Assembly (NCBI GenBank): GCA_964485215.1 | Contig: CAZAIM010000030.1 | Location: 1-21,101, forward strand | DNA from: HGM04593 sp964485215 | Lineage (GTDB): Bacteria; Bacteroidota; Bacteroidia; Bacteroidales; Bacteroidaceae | Direction of reading: 5' to 3' | DNA length: 21,101 nucleotides | Part shown: positions 13,752 through 21,040 of the stretch, piece by piece | Layout of the letters: each line of letters opens with the position of its first letter | Numbering within the stretch: the stretch's first letter is position 1 | Translations under genes and position numbers: made by a program | The notes under the pieces: generated by a model | What the model saw: the letters and a program-made list of their open reading frames with translations, nothing else | What the model was told of the DNA's origin: nothing | The model's database searches: none

Positions 13752-15305
13752 TTAAAGTGGAATGTTGCCGTGTTTCTTTCGTGGAAGGTCCTGACGCTTG
13801 CTCTCGAGCTGTGCAAGTGCACGTATGATGCGGAAGCGTGTGTTGCGTGGCTCTATTACATCGTCGATGTAACCGTATTTCGCGGCCTGATATGGATTGG
13901 CGAACAGACGGTTGTATTCTGCCTCTTTCTCGGCGATGAATGCCTTGGGGTCTTCGGCTTCCTTTGCCTCCTTGGCATATAGTACCTCGGCTGCACCGGC
14001 GGCTCCCATGACTGCAATCTCGGCACTTGGCCAAGCGTAGTTGAGGTCGGCACGCAGCTGCTTGCAGGCCATGACGATGTGTGAACCGCCATATGACTTG
14101 CGCAGTGTTACCGTTACCTTAGGTACGGTGGCTTCACCGTAGGCATACAGGAGCTTTGCTCCGTGCATGATTACTGCATTGTACTCCTGAGCTGTGCCGG
14201 GGAGGAAGCCCGGTACGTCGACAAGTGTTACAAGGGGGATGTTGAATGCGTCGCAGAAACGTACGAAACGTGCTCCCTTGCGTGATGAATTGCAGTCGAG
14301 AACTCCAGCATATTTGCATGGCTGGTTTGCTACAATACCTACAGACTTGCCGTTCATACGTGCAAAACCTACTATGATGTTCTGTGCATAGTCGCGGTGC
14401 ACTTCAAGGAATTCGCCATTGTCTACAACCTCGGCAATCACTCTGTACATGTCGTACGCCTGATTGGGGTTGTCGGGGATGATGGTGTTCAGTATGTCGC
14501 TTGTGCGGTTTATAGGATCGGTACAGGGAACCTCGGGAACATTCTCCATATTGTTCTGAGGTATGTAGCTCATAAGCTTCCTTATTAGAGCCAGGCCTTC
14601 TTCCTCGGTCTGTGCCGTGAAGTGCGTTACGCCCGACTTGCTTGCGTGTACACTGGCACCGCCAAGCTCCTCTTGGGTGACAACTTCGCCAAGAACGGTC
14701 TTTACAACCTTGGGACCGGTGAGGAACATATATGCTGTACCTTCCATCATTATGGTGAAGTCGGTGAGGGCCGGTGAGTATACGGCACCGCCTGCGCATG
14801 GGCCGAAAATTCCGGAAATTTGCGGAATGACACCCGATGCCATAATGTTGCGTTGGAATATCTCGGCAAAGCCGGCAAGTGCATTGATGCCCTCTTGTAT
14901 GCGTGCGCCGCCGCTGTCGTTGATGCCAATCATCGGTGCTCCTACCTTCATTGCCATGTCCATGACCTTGCATATCTTCTGAGCCATAGTCTCGCTCAGT
15001 GAACCGCCGGTCACGGTGAAGTCCTGTGCAAAGACGTAGACCAGACGTCCATCGATTGTGCCGCTTCCAACAACAACTCCGTCGCCGAGATACTGTTTCT
15101 TCTCCTGGCCGAAGTTGGTGCAGCGATGGGTTACAAACATATCCATCTCCTCGAAAGAACCCTTGTCGAGCAGCATGTCTATGCGCTCGCGTGCAGTGTA
15201 CTTGCCGCGTTCGTGCTGTTTCTCTATTGCTTTTTCTCCGCCGCCTATACGTGCTTTCTCACGTAGGGCTACCAGCTCTTTGATTTTTTCAAATTGCTTG
15301 CTCAT
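13752..15305 (-). CDS. mmdA: Methylmalonyl-CoA decarboxylase / propionyl-CoA carboxylase carboxyltransferase subunit
   Basis: Biotin-dependent carboxyltransferase that moves CO2 between (S)-methylmalonyl-CoA/propionyl-CoA and biotin. This is the key step of the Bacteroidales succinate-propionate pathway. The 517 residues match the MmdA/PccB length. The N-terminal half shows the first oxyanion region SGGARIQEG (131-139) and FGPCAGGAVYSPAL (167-180). The C-terminal half shows DVPGFLPGT (363-371) and the second region YGGSHIVMACK (405-415). The Ile at 410 falls where propionyl-specific carboxylases often have Asp, and agrees with decarboxylase-type subunits. It lies 135 bases downstream of the epimerase gene and 12 bases before the gamma-like peptide. 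Direction in vivo (carboxylation, decarboxylation or transcarboxylation) depends on partners not seen here. Confidence 0.93.
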   Translation of the reverse strand: MSKQFEKIKELVALREKARIGGGEKAIEKQHERGKYTARERIDMLLDKGSFEEMDMFVTHRCTNFGQEKKQYLGDGVVVGSGTIDGRLVYVFAQDFTVTGGSLSETMAQKICKVMDMAMKVGAPMIGINDSGGARIQEGINALAGFAEIFQRNIMASGVIPQISGIFGPCAGGAVYSPALTDFTIMMEGTAYMFLTGPKVVKTVLGEVVTQEELGGASVHASKSGVTHFTAQTEEEGLALIRKLMSYIPQNNMENVPEVPCTDPINRTSDILNTIIPDNPNQAYDMYRVIAEVVDNGEFLEVHRDYAQNIIVGFARMNGKSVGIVANQPCKYAGVLDCNSSRKGARFVRFCDAFNIPLVTLVDVPGFLPGTAQEYNAVIMHGAKLLYAYGEATVPKVTVTLRKSYGGSHIVMACKQLRADLNYAWPSAEIAVMGAAGAAEVLYAKEAKEAEDPKAFIAEKEAEYNRLFANPYQAAKYGYIDDVIEPRNTRFRIIRALAQLESKRQDLPRKKHGNIPL

Positions 15306-15440
15306 AGCTGTTTGGTTTTCTAAAAAATAATTTCTTGTGATTGCGGTGAACCGCTGATATATACTGTGCTTGCTATGGAGGTGTCCATGCAGGCTTTATA
15401 TGTTTCTCGCACGTGCTTGTCTTGTGCCCGATACTCTCCT
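15306..15440 (-). other. 135-bp gap between epimerase and carboxyltransferase genes
   Basis: This is the widest spacing inside the operon. On the minus strand it holds two small hairpins: TCCAT/ATGGA (15375-15388) and GCGG/CCGC (15343-15354). The second is followed 12 or more bases later by an AT-rich run with six T. Neither is a convincing terminator. No -7 box or small ORF is evident. Confidence 0.4.
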
Positions 15441-15845
15441 TTATTCTTCGCACAGTTCTGTAAGCACTCCCTTTGTTGCCTTGGGGTGCAGGAATGCTAT
15501 CTGCAATCCTTCGGCTCCGGCGCGCGGTGCCTTGTCGATTGTGCGTATCTCTTTCTGCTCACACTCTGCCAAGGCGTTGGCTACGCCGTCCTCTACCTTG
15601 TAGGCGATGTGGTGTATTCCCTCGCCACGGTTCTCGATGAACTTCGCTATTGTACTCTCCGGGTCGGTGGCCTCAAGCAGTTCTATCTTGGTTTCGCCAA
15701 CCCTCAGGAATGCAGTGCGCACTCTCTGGTCTGCTACGGTTTCGATATTGTAGCACTCGAAACCAAGGACTTCCTCATAATAGGGCAGTGTCTCTTCAAT
15801 GCTTCTTACAGCGATTCCAATGTGTTCAATCTTTGAAATCTTCAT
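15441..15845 (-). CDS. mce: Methylmalonyl-CoA epimerase
   Basis: Interconverts (R)- and (S)-methylmalonyl-CoA, linking the B12-dependent mutase to the carboxyltransferase encoded next. The 134 residues form a two-repeat VOC/glyoxalase fold of typical length. Candidate metal ligands are H8 (IEHIGIAV), E55 (KIELLE), H78/H79 in GEGIHHIAY and E130 in LTELCEE. It is first in the operon, 32 bases downstream of a -7 box. The ATG at 15845 is supported by MKISKIEHIGIAV, the standard family N-terminus. The mutase genes are not in this window. Confidence 0.95.
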   Translation of the reverse strand: MKISKIEHIGIAVRSIEETLPYYEEVLGFECYNIETVADQRVRTAFLRVGETKIELLEATDPESTIAKFIENRGEGIHHIAYKVEDGVANALAECEQKEIRTIDKAPRAGAEGLQIAFLHPKATKGVLTELCEE

Positions 15846-15877
15846 AATCCGAATTGTTTATATGTGTTCACTTTCGG

Positions 15878-15909
15878 CGAAGGTAGTCAATAAAAATGGA
15901 ACATCCATA
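15878..15909 (-). promoter_or_regulatory. Promoter of the epimerase-carboxyltransferase operon
   Basis: Minus strand: TACCTTCG (15885-15878) fits the -7 consensus. TATG (15909-15906), 20 bases upstream, matches three of four bases of the -33 TTTG. The box lies 32 bases before the epimerase ATG. It is divergent from the kinase promoter in a shared AT-rich region. Confidence 0.55.
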
Positions 15910-15986
15910 AATTAGGATTCATTTTTTTTGAATTGTTTCATAATTTGACAACTATTGAAATTAACTTGGAGCAACTCTTCATTAAA

Positions 15987-16017
15987 TTTGAAATTATGTT
16001 AATGTTTTATATCTTTG
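15987..16017 (+). promoter_or_regulatory. Consensus Bacteroidetes promoter of the kinase gene
   Basis: TTTG (15987-15990), then exactly 19 bases, then TATCTTTG (16010-16017). This matches the Bacteroidetes sigma-ABfr consensus in both elements and spacing. The start point would fall near 16022-16025, leaving a leader of about 30 bases before the ATG at 16053. It is the clearest promoter in the window. Confidence 0.85.
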
Positions 16018-16052
16018 CGAAAATGAAACCAGAATTTAAAAAGTTTTAAGGT

Positions 16053-18305
16053 ATGAATCTGAAGAATGGTACCAGGCTTCAGGCCGGGCGTTATACAATC
16101 GTTGAAGTTCTTGGACAGGGTGGCTTTGGCATAACTTATCTTGCCGAGCAGACTGGTCTTGGACGCAAGGTGGCGGTTAAGGAGTTTTATATGGAAGGGC
16201 ATTGTGACAGAGATGCAGAAACCTCTTCTGTAGTTGTCGGCACAGCAAACAGTAAAGAACTTGTTGCACGTTTCCGCAAGAAGTTTATAAAGGAGGCACG
16301 CAGCATCGCTTCGCTCAGGCACAGCAATATAGTGCCGATTATAGACATCTTTGAGGAAAACGACACGGCATACTATGTGATGGCCTACCTCGATGGAGGT
16401 TCGCTGAATGATTTGGTAAAGGGGCATGGTGCGCTCGATGAGCGGGATGTGCTGAAGTATGTGAAGCAGGTGGCATCTGCACTCGATTACATTCACGACC
16501 GCAAGATGATGCATCTCGATGTGAAGCCTTCAAACATTCTGCTCGATGATGACGGAAATGCTGTGCTTATAGACTTCGGGCTTTCAAAGGAGTATGATAG
16601 CAATGGCTTGCCAATGAGCACTGTCCTTGCAGCCTTGAGCCACGGATACTCTCCTCTTGAGCAGTATCGCGAGGGAGGAGTAGACCAGTTCTCTCCGGCT
16701 ACAGATATATACTCGTTGGGTGCAACAATGTATAAGTTGCTTACGGGCAATACACCGCCAGAAGCCGTAGAGCTTATTAATTCCGATTTGCCGCCAATGC
16801 CTAAAAGCATTTCTCCGTTGTTGGTCAAGGCGGTAGAAAAGGCTATGAGTTCTCGCCGCAAGGATCGTCCTCAGAGCATAAAGGAATTTCTTGCTATTTT
16901 GGCTGCTTTCGCATCGTCTGAAACATCGTCTGCTGCCCAAAAGAACGCGGTTGCAACTTTTGCCGACAAGACCGAGATAGTTTCTGCTTCTGCCAAGACT
17001 GAGATTGCTTCTGCCGACAGGACAGAAATTGCAGCATCTCCTGTTTCTGCAAAGACCGAGATAGTTTCTGCTTCCGATAAGACTGAGATTGCTTCTTCCG
17101 ACAGGACAGAAATTGCTGCATCTCCTGCTTCTGCCAAGACCGAGATTGTTTCAGCTTCCGATAAGACTGAGATAGTGGCGGCTGCCGATAAAACAGAGAT
17201 TGCTGCCCGCGTTGCATCGCCTGTAAAGGTAAAAGTAAATAATGTAGAAAGTGATGAGGCTACAGTATTGCCTGTCGCATCCGCTGTTCCGGCCGACAAT
17301 GAGGAAACTGTGATTCCGGGCACAGTCCGGAAACCGGTTGCGCCCGTTGCAGAGCCAAACAAGAAGGGCAATGGCAAACTGATAGCTGTGATTGTAATTC
17401 TTGTTGTTTTGCTGGTTGCTGCGTTGTTGGCAGTTATTCTTATGATAGGGGGTGACAAGGAACCTGTTCGGGAAGATGCTGTGGCAACTGAACAATCGGC
17501 CGGGGAGAATGTAGCTCTGTCTGAAACAGATGTTGTTGCTGAGCATGAAGAAGAGGCACACCGGCCGGCCGTGTCCGAACCGGAGACTGCTGTCAATGAT
17601 GTGCCCGATACCGCACAGACTGATGAAGTCCCTGCGCCTGCACCTACGCCTGCGCCAGCCCCGGTACCAGCCAAAGTTGAACAGACTGTACAGGAACCGC
17701 AGATAACAAAGGAACCCTCTTCGCAGTCGGGCAGCAGCAAGGTAAACGATAGCCAGCGTGAGGCTAATCTGAGAAAAGGTATTTCTGCTGCAAAAATGGT
17801 AGATCTTGGTCTGCCGAGCGGTACCAAATGGGCCGGCTACAATGTTGGTGCAACTTCTCCCGAGCAGTATGGCAGCTACTATTCCTGGGGTGAACTGTAT
17901 GCCAAAGAGATTTTCAGTGAGGGAAACCATGTGTCAGTGTCATACAAGGATATCAGCGGCACGGGGAATGACGTTGCAAGAAAACAATGGGGCGGTTCTT
18001 GGCGTATGCCTACAAGAGAAGAGGCGCGCGAACTTGCCTATCGTTGCAAATGGGAGAAGGTGGAGTATAACGGTGTTGCAGGTTTTAGAGTCATAGGACC
18101 TAACGGAAACAGTATATTTGTACCTGCATCGGGACACTATGAAGATGATGTACGTTTTGAGGCTGGTGTCTGCGCTTACTTCTGGATTGCGACAGCGTAT
18201 AGCGGCGGAGACGGTGATGTGTATTACTTCTGCATAGAAAATGATATGAATGTGTACTATGGAAGTTCTTGGGTTGGAATGCCGGTTCGCGCCGTGTGCA
18301 AGTAA
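16053..18305 (+). CDS. Transmembrane Ser/Thr protein kinase with K/R-T-E-I repeats and an extracytoplasmic FISUMP-like domain
   Basis: Eukaryote-like kinase of 750 residues. The kinase domain (about 14-285) has GQGGFG (21-26), K43 in VAVKEF, E81, catalytic loop HLDVKPSN (154-161) and DFG (174-176). The catalytic Asp (D156) follows Leu, so this is a non-RD kinase. The linker (304-385) holds nine K/R-T-E-I motifs in a 28-residue higher-order repeat, then EATVLP (402-407) and EETVIPG (417-423). One transmembrane helix spans about 442-466. Outside lie an acidic stretch, an Ala/Pro hinge (about 528-540) and a C-terminal domain (about 583-750) opening DLGLPSGTKWAGYNVG. That opening is typical of Bacteroidetes/Fibrobacter FISUMP-like domains. 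PASTA repeats, common in such kinases, are absent. No phosphatase or FHA gene adjoins. Sensing of an envelope ligand by the C-terminal domain is inferred. Confidence 0.92.
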   Translation: MNLKNGTRLQAGRYTIVEVLGQGGFGITYLAEQTGLGRKVAVKEFYMEGHCDRDAETSSVVVGTANSKELVARFRKKFIKEARSIASLRHSNIVPIIDIFEENDTAYYVMAYLDGGSLNDLVKGHGALDERDVLKYVKQVASALDYIHDRKMMHLDVKPSNILLDDDGNAVLIDFGLSKEYDSNGLPMSTVLAALSHGYSPLEQYREGGVDQFSPATDIYSLGATMYKLLTGNTPPEAVELINSDLPPMPKSISPLLVKAVEKAMSSRRKDRPQSIKEFLAILAAFASSETSSAAQKNAVATFADKTEIVSASAKTEIASADRTEIAASPVSAKTEIVSASDKTEIASSDRTEIAASPASAKTEIVSASDKTEIVAAADKTEIAARVASPVKVKVNNVESDEATVLPVASAVPADNEETVIPGTVRKPVAPVAEPNKKGNGKLIAVIVILVVLLVAALLAVILMIGGDKEPVREDAVATEQSAGENVALSETDVVAEHEEEAHRPAVSEPETAVNDVPDTAQTDEVPAPAPTPAPAPVPAKVEQTVQEPQITKEPSSQSGSSKVNDSQREANLRKGISAAKMVDLGLPSGTKWAGYNVGATSPEQYGSYYSWGELYAKEIFSEGNHVSVSYKDISGTGNDVARKQWGGSWRMPTREEARELAYRCKWEKVEYNGVAGFRVIGPNGNSIFVPASGHYEDDVRFEAGVCAYFWIATAYSGGDGDVYYFCIENDMNVYYGSSWVGMPVRAVCK
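16968..17219 (+). repeat. Three 84-bp in-frame tandem repeats inside the kinase gene
   Basis: Units run 16968-17051, 17052-17135 and 17136-17219. By direct count, units 1 and 2 agree at 77 of 84 bases. Unit 3 is clear in its first half and diverges later. Each unit encodes three K/R-T-E-I motifs spaced 9, 8 and 11 residues apart (9, 9 in the last). The high nucleotide identity points to recent duplication and possible copy-number variation between strains. Confidence 0.9.
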
Positions 18306-18401
18306 TGGCTTTTAATTACTAAAATTGTCCTTTTTATACGGTTTAAGGTGCCGAAGTGAAACAAAATCGGTAATGTCTGCACCAATCTGTTAGGTTTTTC
18401 G

Positions 18402-18409
18402 TATCTTCG
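18402..18409 (+). promoter_or_regulatory. Bacteroidetes -7 box for the acyl-CoA synthetase gene
   Basis: TATCTTCG lies 52 bases upstream of the ATG at 18462. The only -33-like element is TCTG (18376-18379), with a spacing of 22, slightly long. AGGA at 18453-18456, five bases before the start codon, is a plausible ribosome binding site. Confidence 0.5.
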
Positions 18410-18461
18410 CAGCATAAAACAGGCAGGTAGAACTGCATATTCATAATAAAACAGGAATCTT

Positions 18462-20369
18462 ATGAAGAAAACATTAGTAGATCTTTTTGAGGAATCGGTA
18501 AGGCTGTATCCCGGCAATACATTCCTTTTGGAGAAAACCGACAAGAAAGAGGGGTTCAAGCCGACAACCTACAAACAGGTTCAGGAACAGGTTTACCGTC
18601 TGGGTGCCGGTTTTCAGGCTCTTGGAGTAAAGAAGGGTGACAATATGGCACTTCTCAGCGAGGGTTGCAATATGTGGGTCATCGGTGAGCTTGCAATGTT
18701 CTATGCGGGTGCCGTCAATGTTCCTCTGTCAATAAAACTCGAGGAGAGCAACGACCTTTATTTCCGTCTGGATCACGGAGATGTCAAGTATGTCTTTGTT
18801 TCTAATTATCAGCTGAAGAAGATACGCTCTATCAAGGAAAAGCTTGAGAAAGTGGAGAAAATTATCGTGTTCGGCAATGCCGGCACGCTGGAGGAAAAGG
18901 AGATTCATGTCGATGAGGTCTTTAAACTGGGTGATGAGTTCCTCTCAAAGCATTCAATGGAGGAGTTCCTTGCAGTGGGCCAGTCAATAGTTAACGACGA
19001 CATTGCTACAATTACGTACACAAGTGGCACGACAGCCGACCCGAAGGGTGTCATGCTTACTCACCGCAACTACACAGCCAATGTTGAGCAGGCTCTTACC
19101 CTGGTCGATATTGACCAGACTTGGCGTACACTCATCATCTTGCCGCTCGACCACTGTTTCGCTCACGTAGTAGGTTTCTATATAATGATGTCGTGCGGCG
19201 CAACGGCAGCTACAGTTCAGGTTGGACGTACGGGGCTTGAGACGTTGAAGAATATACCTCTTAATATAAAAGAGGTACGTCCTCACTTCATCCTTTCTGT
19301 ACCTTCGTTGGCAAAGACCTTCAAGAAGAACATCGAGGGAGCCATCCGCGCTAAGGGCAAGAGTACGGAGCGGATGTTTAACTTGGGTATGAAAATCCGT
19401 CAGAAGTATTATGGCGAGAGCAGTCTTGACTCAAAGGGCATGCGTGTGTTACTGAAGCCTTTTGTTGCTTTTTTTGACAAACTTATCTTCTCGAAGGTGC
19501 GTGCAAACTTCGGCGGAGAACTCAGATTCTTCATCGGTGGCGGTGCGTTGCTCGACAAGGAACTGCAGAATTTCTATATTGGTGTCGGTATGCCAATGTA
19601 TCAGGGTTATGGCCTTTCAGAGGCAACTCCTGTAATATCGTCGAATGGTCCGGAACTCTACCGTTTCGGTTCAAGCGGTAAACTTGTAAAGCCTATCGAA
19701 CTCAAGATATGTGATGCCGACGGCAAGGAACTTCCTGTTGGCGAGCTTGGCGAAATAGTTGTTAAGGGAGAAAATGTGATGGCCGGTTACTGGAAGAACC
19801 CTGTCGCTACTGCCGAGACAGTGCGCGACGGTTACCTCTACACTGGTGACCTTGGATATATGTCAAAGGAGAACCTTCTATATGTGAAGGGTCGTTTCAA
19901 GAGTCTTCTTATCTCAAGTGACGGTGAAAAGTACAGTCCCGAGGGTATTGAAGAGGCTTTTGTAAGCCTTTGCCCTACAATAGACCAGGTTATACTCTAC
20001 AACAACCAGTCGCCATATACAATCGCATTGTTTGTGCCAAACAAGGATAATATCAAGCGTGCGCTTGAGGCAAAGGGGCTCGACCTTACGACAGAGGAGG
20101 GCCGCAAGGCTGCCTGTGACCTTGTAAAGGCCGACGTGGATATGTTCAAGAAGGGTGGTGAGCATGCAGGAATGTTCCCTGAACGTTGGTTGCCAAGTTG
20201 CTTTGCCATACTTCCCGAGGCCTTCACAGAGCAGAACGGTATGATGAACAGTACAATGAAGGTTGTCCGTGGCAAGGTTGAGAAATTCTATCAGGAACGT
20301 ATCGATATTCTTTATACTCCCGATGGTAAGAACCTTTATGAGCAGCATAACCTCGATGCGTTCAAGTAA
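18462..20369 (+). CDS. Long-chain fatty acid--CoA ligase (AMP-forming)
   Basis: Activates fatty acids to acyl-CoA through an acyl-adenylate; a cytoplasmic or membrane-peripheral enzyme of lipid uptake and recycling. The 635 residues fit long-chain acyl-CoA synthetases. Adenylation motifs in order: TYTSGTTADPKG (185-196, P-loop), QGYGLSEATP (381-390), YLYTGDLG (458-465), KGRFKSLLISSDGEKYSPEGIEEA in two halves (476-499), and the C-terminal catalytic lysine K600 in NSTMKVVRGKV. A segment of about 60 residues before GGGALLDKELQNF is typical of the long-chain group. It is monocistronic, with its own -7 box and a strong terminator. The fatty acid chain length cannot be fixed from sequence. Confidence 0.93.
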   Translation: MKKTLVDLFEESVRLYPGNTFLLEKTDKKEGFKPTTYKQVQEQVYRLGAGFQALGVKKGDNMALLSEGCNMWVIGELAMFYAGAVNVPLSIKLEESNDLYFRLDHGDVKYVFVSNYQLKKIRSIKEKLEKVEKIIVFGNAGTLEEKEIHVDEVFKLGDEFLSKHSMEEFLAVGQSIVNDDIATITYTSGTTADPKGVMLTHRNYTANVEQALTLVDIDQTWRTLIILPLDHCFAHVVGFYIMMSCGATAATVQVGRTGLETLKNIPLNIKEVRPHFILSVPSLAKTFKKNIEGAIRAKGKSTERMFNLGMKIRQKYYGESSLDSKGMRVLLKPFVAFFDKLIFSKVRANFGGELRFFIGGGALLDKELQNFYIGVGMPMYQGYGLSEATPVISSNGPELYRFGSSGKLVKPIELKICDADGKELPVGELGEIVVKGENVMAGYWKNPVATAETVRDGYLYTGDLGYMSKENLLYVKGRFKSLLISSDGEKYSPEGIEEAFVSLCPTIDQVILYNNQSPYTIALFVPNKDNIKRALEAKGLDLTTEEGRKAACDLVKADVDMFKKGGEHAGMFPERWLPSCFAILPEAFTEQNGMMNSTMKVVRGKVEKFYQERIDILYTPDGKNLYEQHNLDAFK

Positions 20370-20399
20370 CTGAAGGAGATAAAGTCTATATCATAGAAG

Positions 20400-20457
20400 G
20401 TGGCTCTTGCCTTTGCTGTCGACTATTTGTCGGCGACAAGGCAAGAGCCACTCTTTT
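20400..20457 (+). terminator. Rho-independent terminator of the acyl-CoA synthetase gene
   Basis: GTGGCTCTTGCCTT (20400-20413) pairs perfectly with AAGGCAAGAGCCAC (20438-20451). The inner region can pair further (GTCG with CGAC). TCTTTT (20452-20457) follows the stem. It starts 31 bases after the stop codon. The small secreted protein downstream therefore needs its own promoter. Confidence 0.92.
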
Positions 20458-20551
20458 CAGGGCTGTTAAATAATGTGATGCATTAAACTTTGCTTTGCTC
20501 TTGTTGTCCTATAAAAGAAGAACGGTATTATTAATGATAAAAACTTTATGT

Positions 20552-21040
20552 ATGAAAACAGGATTTTTAGTATTTGCTTTGGCATCGATGCTCTCCCTCT
20601 CCGCAGCAGCACAAGAGGGTAAACGTGATGGAAAGTCTGCTGAGCAGAGAATTGAGAAACAGGTTACAGCGATGCAGAAGAAACTTATGCTCGATGATGC
20701 AACTGCAGCAAAGTTTGCTCCGCTCTACAAAGAGTATATTGCTGAACTCAGGAATTGCCGTCCTGAACTTGCAAAAGGCAAGAACTTGAGCGATGAGCAG
20801 ATTGTCGCAAATATTGAAGCGCGTATGGATGCAGAGCAGAGGATGCTTGATGTGCAGAAGAGATATTTCAAGAAGATGTCGCAGATTCTTAATGCCAAGC
20901 AGCTTCAGATGGTTTTTTCGAAGAAAGGCTTTGGCGATTCGGTTAAGCACGCAAAGAAGTTCGCCGCAAAGCCTGATAAAGGGAAAATGAAGGGTGATTG
21001 CAAAATGGGTGACTGCAAGGATAGCAAGGTGCGTAAATAA
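20552..21040 (+). CDS. Small secreted Spy/CpxP-like helical protein
   Basis: Predicted periplasmic protein of 162 residues. The start at 20552 gives a clean signal peptide (MKTGFLVFALASMLSLSAAAQ, cut near SAAA/Q). In-frame ATGs at 20495 and 20534 add a less suitable N-terminus. The mature part is highly charged and helical, with two related segments: MLDDATAAKFAPLYKEYIAEL (47-67, written here in part) and VQKRYFKKMSQILNAKQLQM (101-120). The latter resembles the LTxxQ motif of Spy/CpxP chaperones and is common in small Bacteroidetes exported proteins. The C-terminus is Lys-rich with a repeated GDCK (148-151 and 153-156). It may act as an envelope-stress chaperone or metal binder. Family assignment is moderate. 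No clear promoter is visible; TTAAACTTTG at 20483-20492 is only a near match to a -7 box. Confidence 0.7.
   Translation: MKTGFLVFALASMLSLSAAAQEGKRDGKSAEQRIEKQVTAMQKKLMLDDATAAKFAPLYKEYIAELRNCRPELAKGKNLSDEQIVANIEARMDAEQRMLDVQKRYFKKMSQILNAKQLQMVFSKKGFGDSVKHAKKFAAKPDKGKMKGDCKMGDCKDSKVRK

Noticed and set aside
16953..17219. CRISPR-like or mobile repeat
   Set aside because: The periodicity is 84 bp, in frame and coding for K/R-T-E-I units, with no spacers. It is an internal protein repeat.
16871..17827. Open frame of 318 codons antisense to the kinase, Ser/Val-rich and repetitive
   Set aside because: The repeats mirror the K/R-T-E-I coding repeat read backwards. There is no independent promoter or domain.
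18301..18320. AGTAAT/ATTACT inverted repeat at the kinase stop codon
   Set aside because: It has only six AT-rich pairs with an 8-base loop and no clear U-run, so it is too weak to call a terminator.
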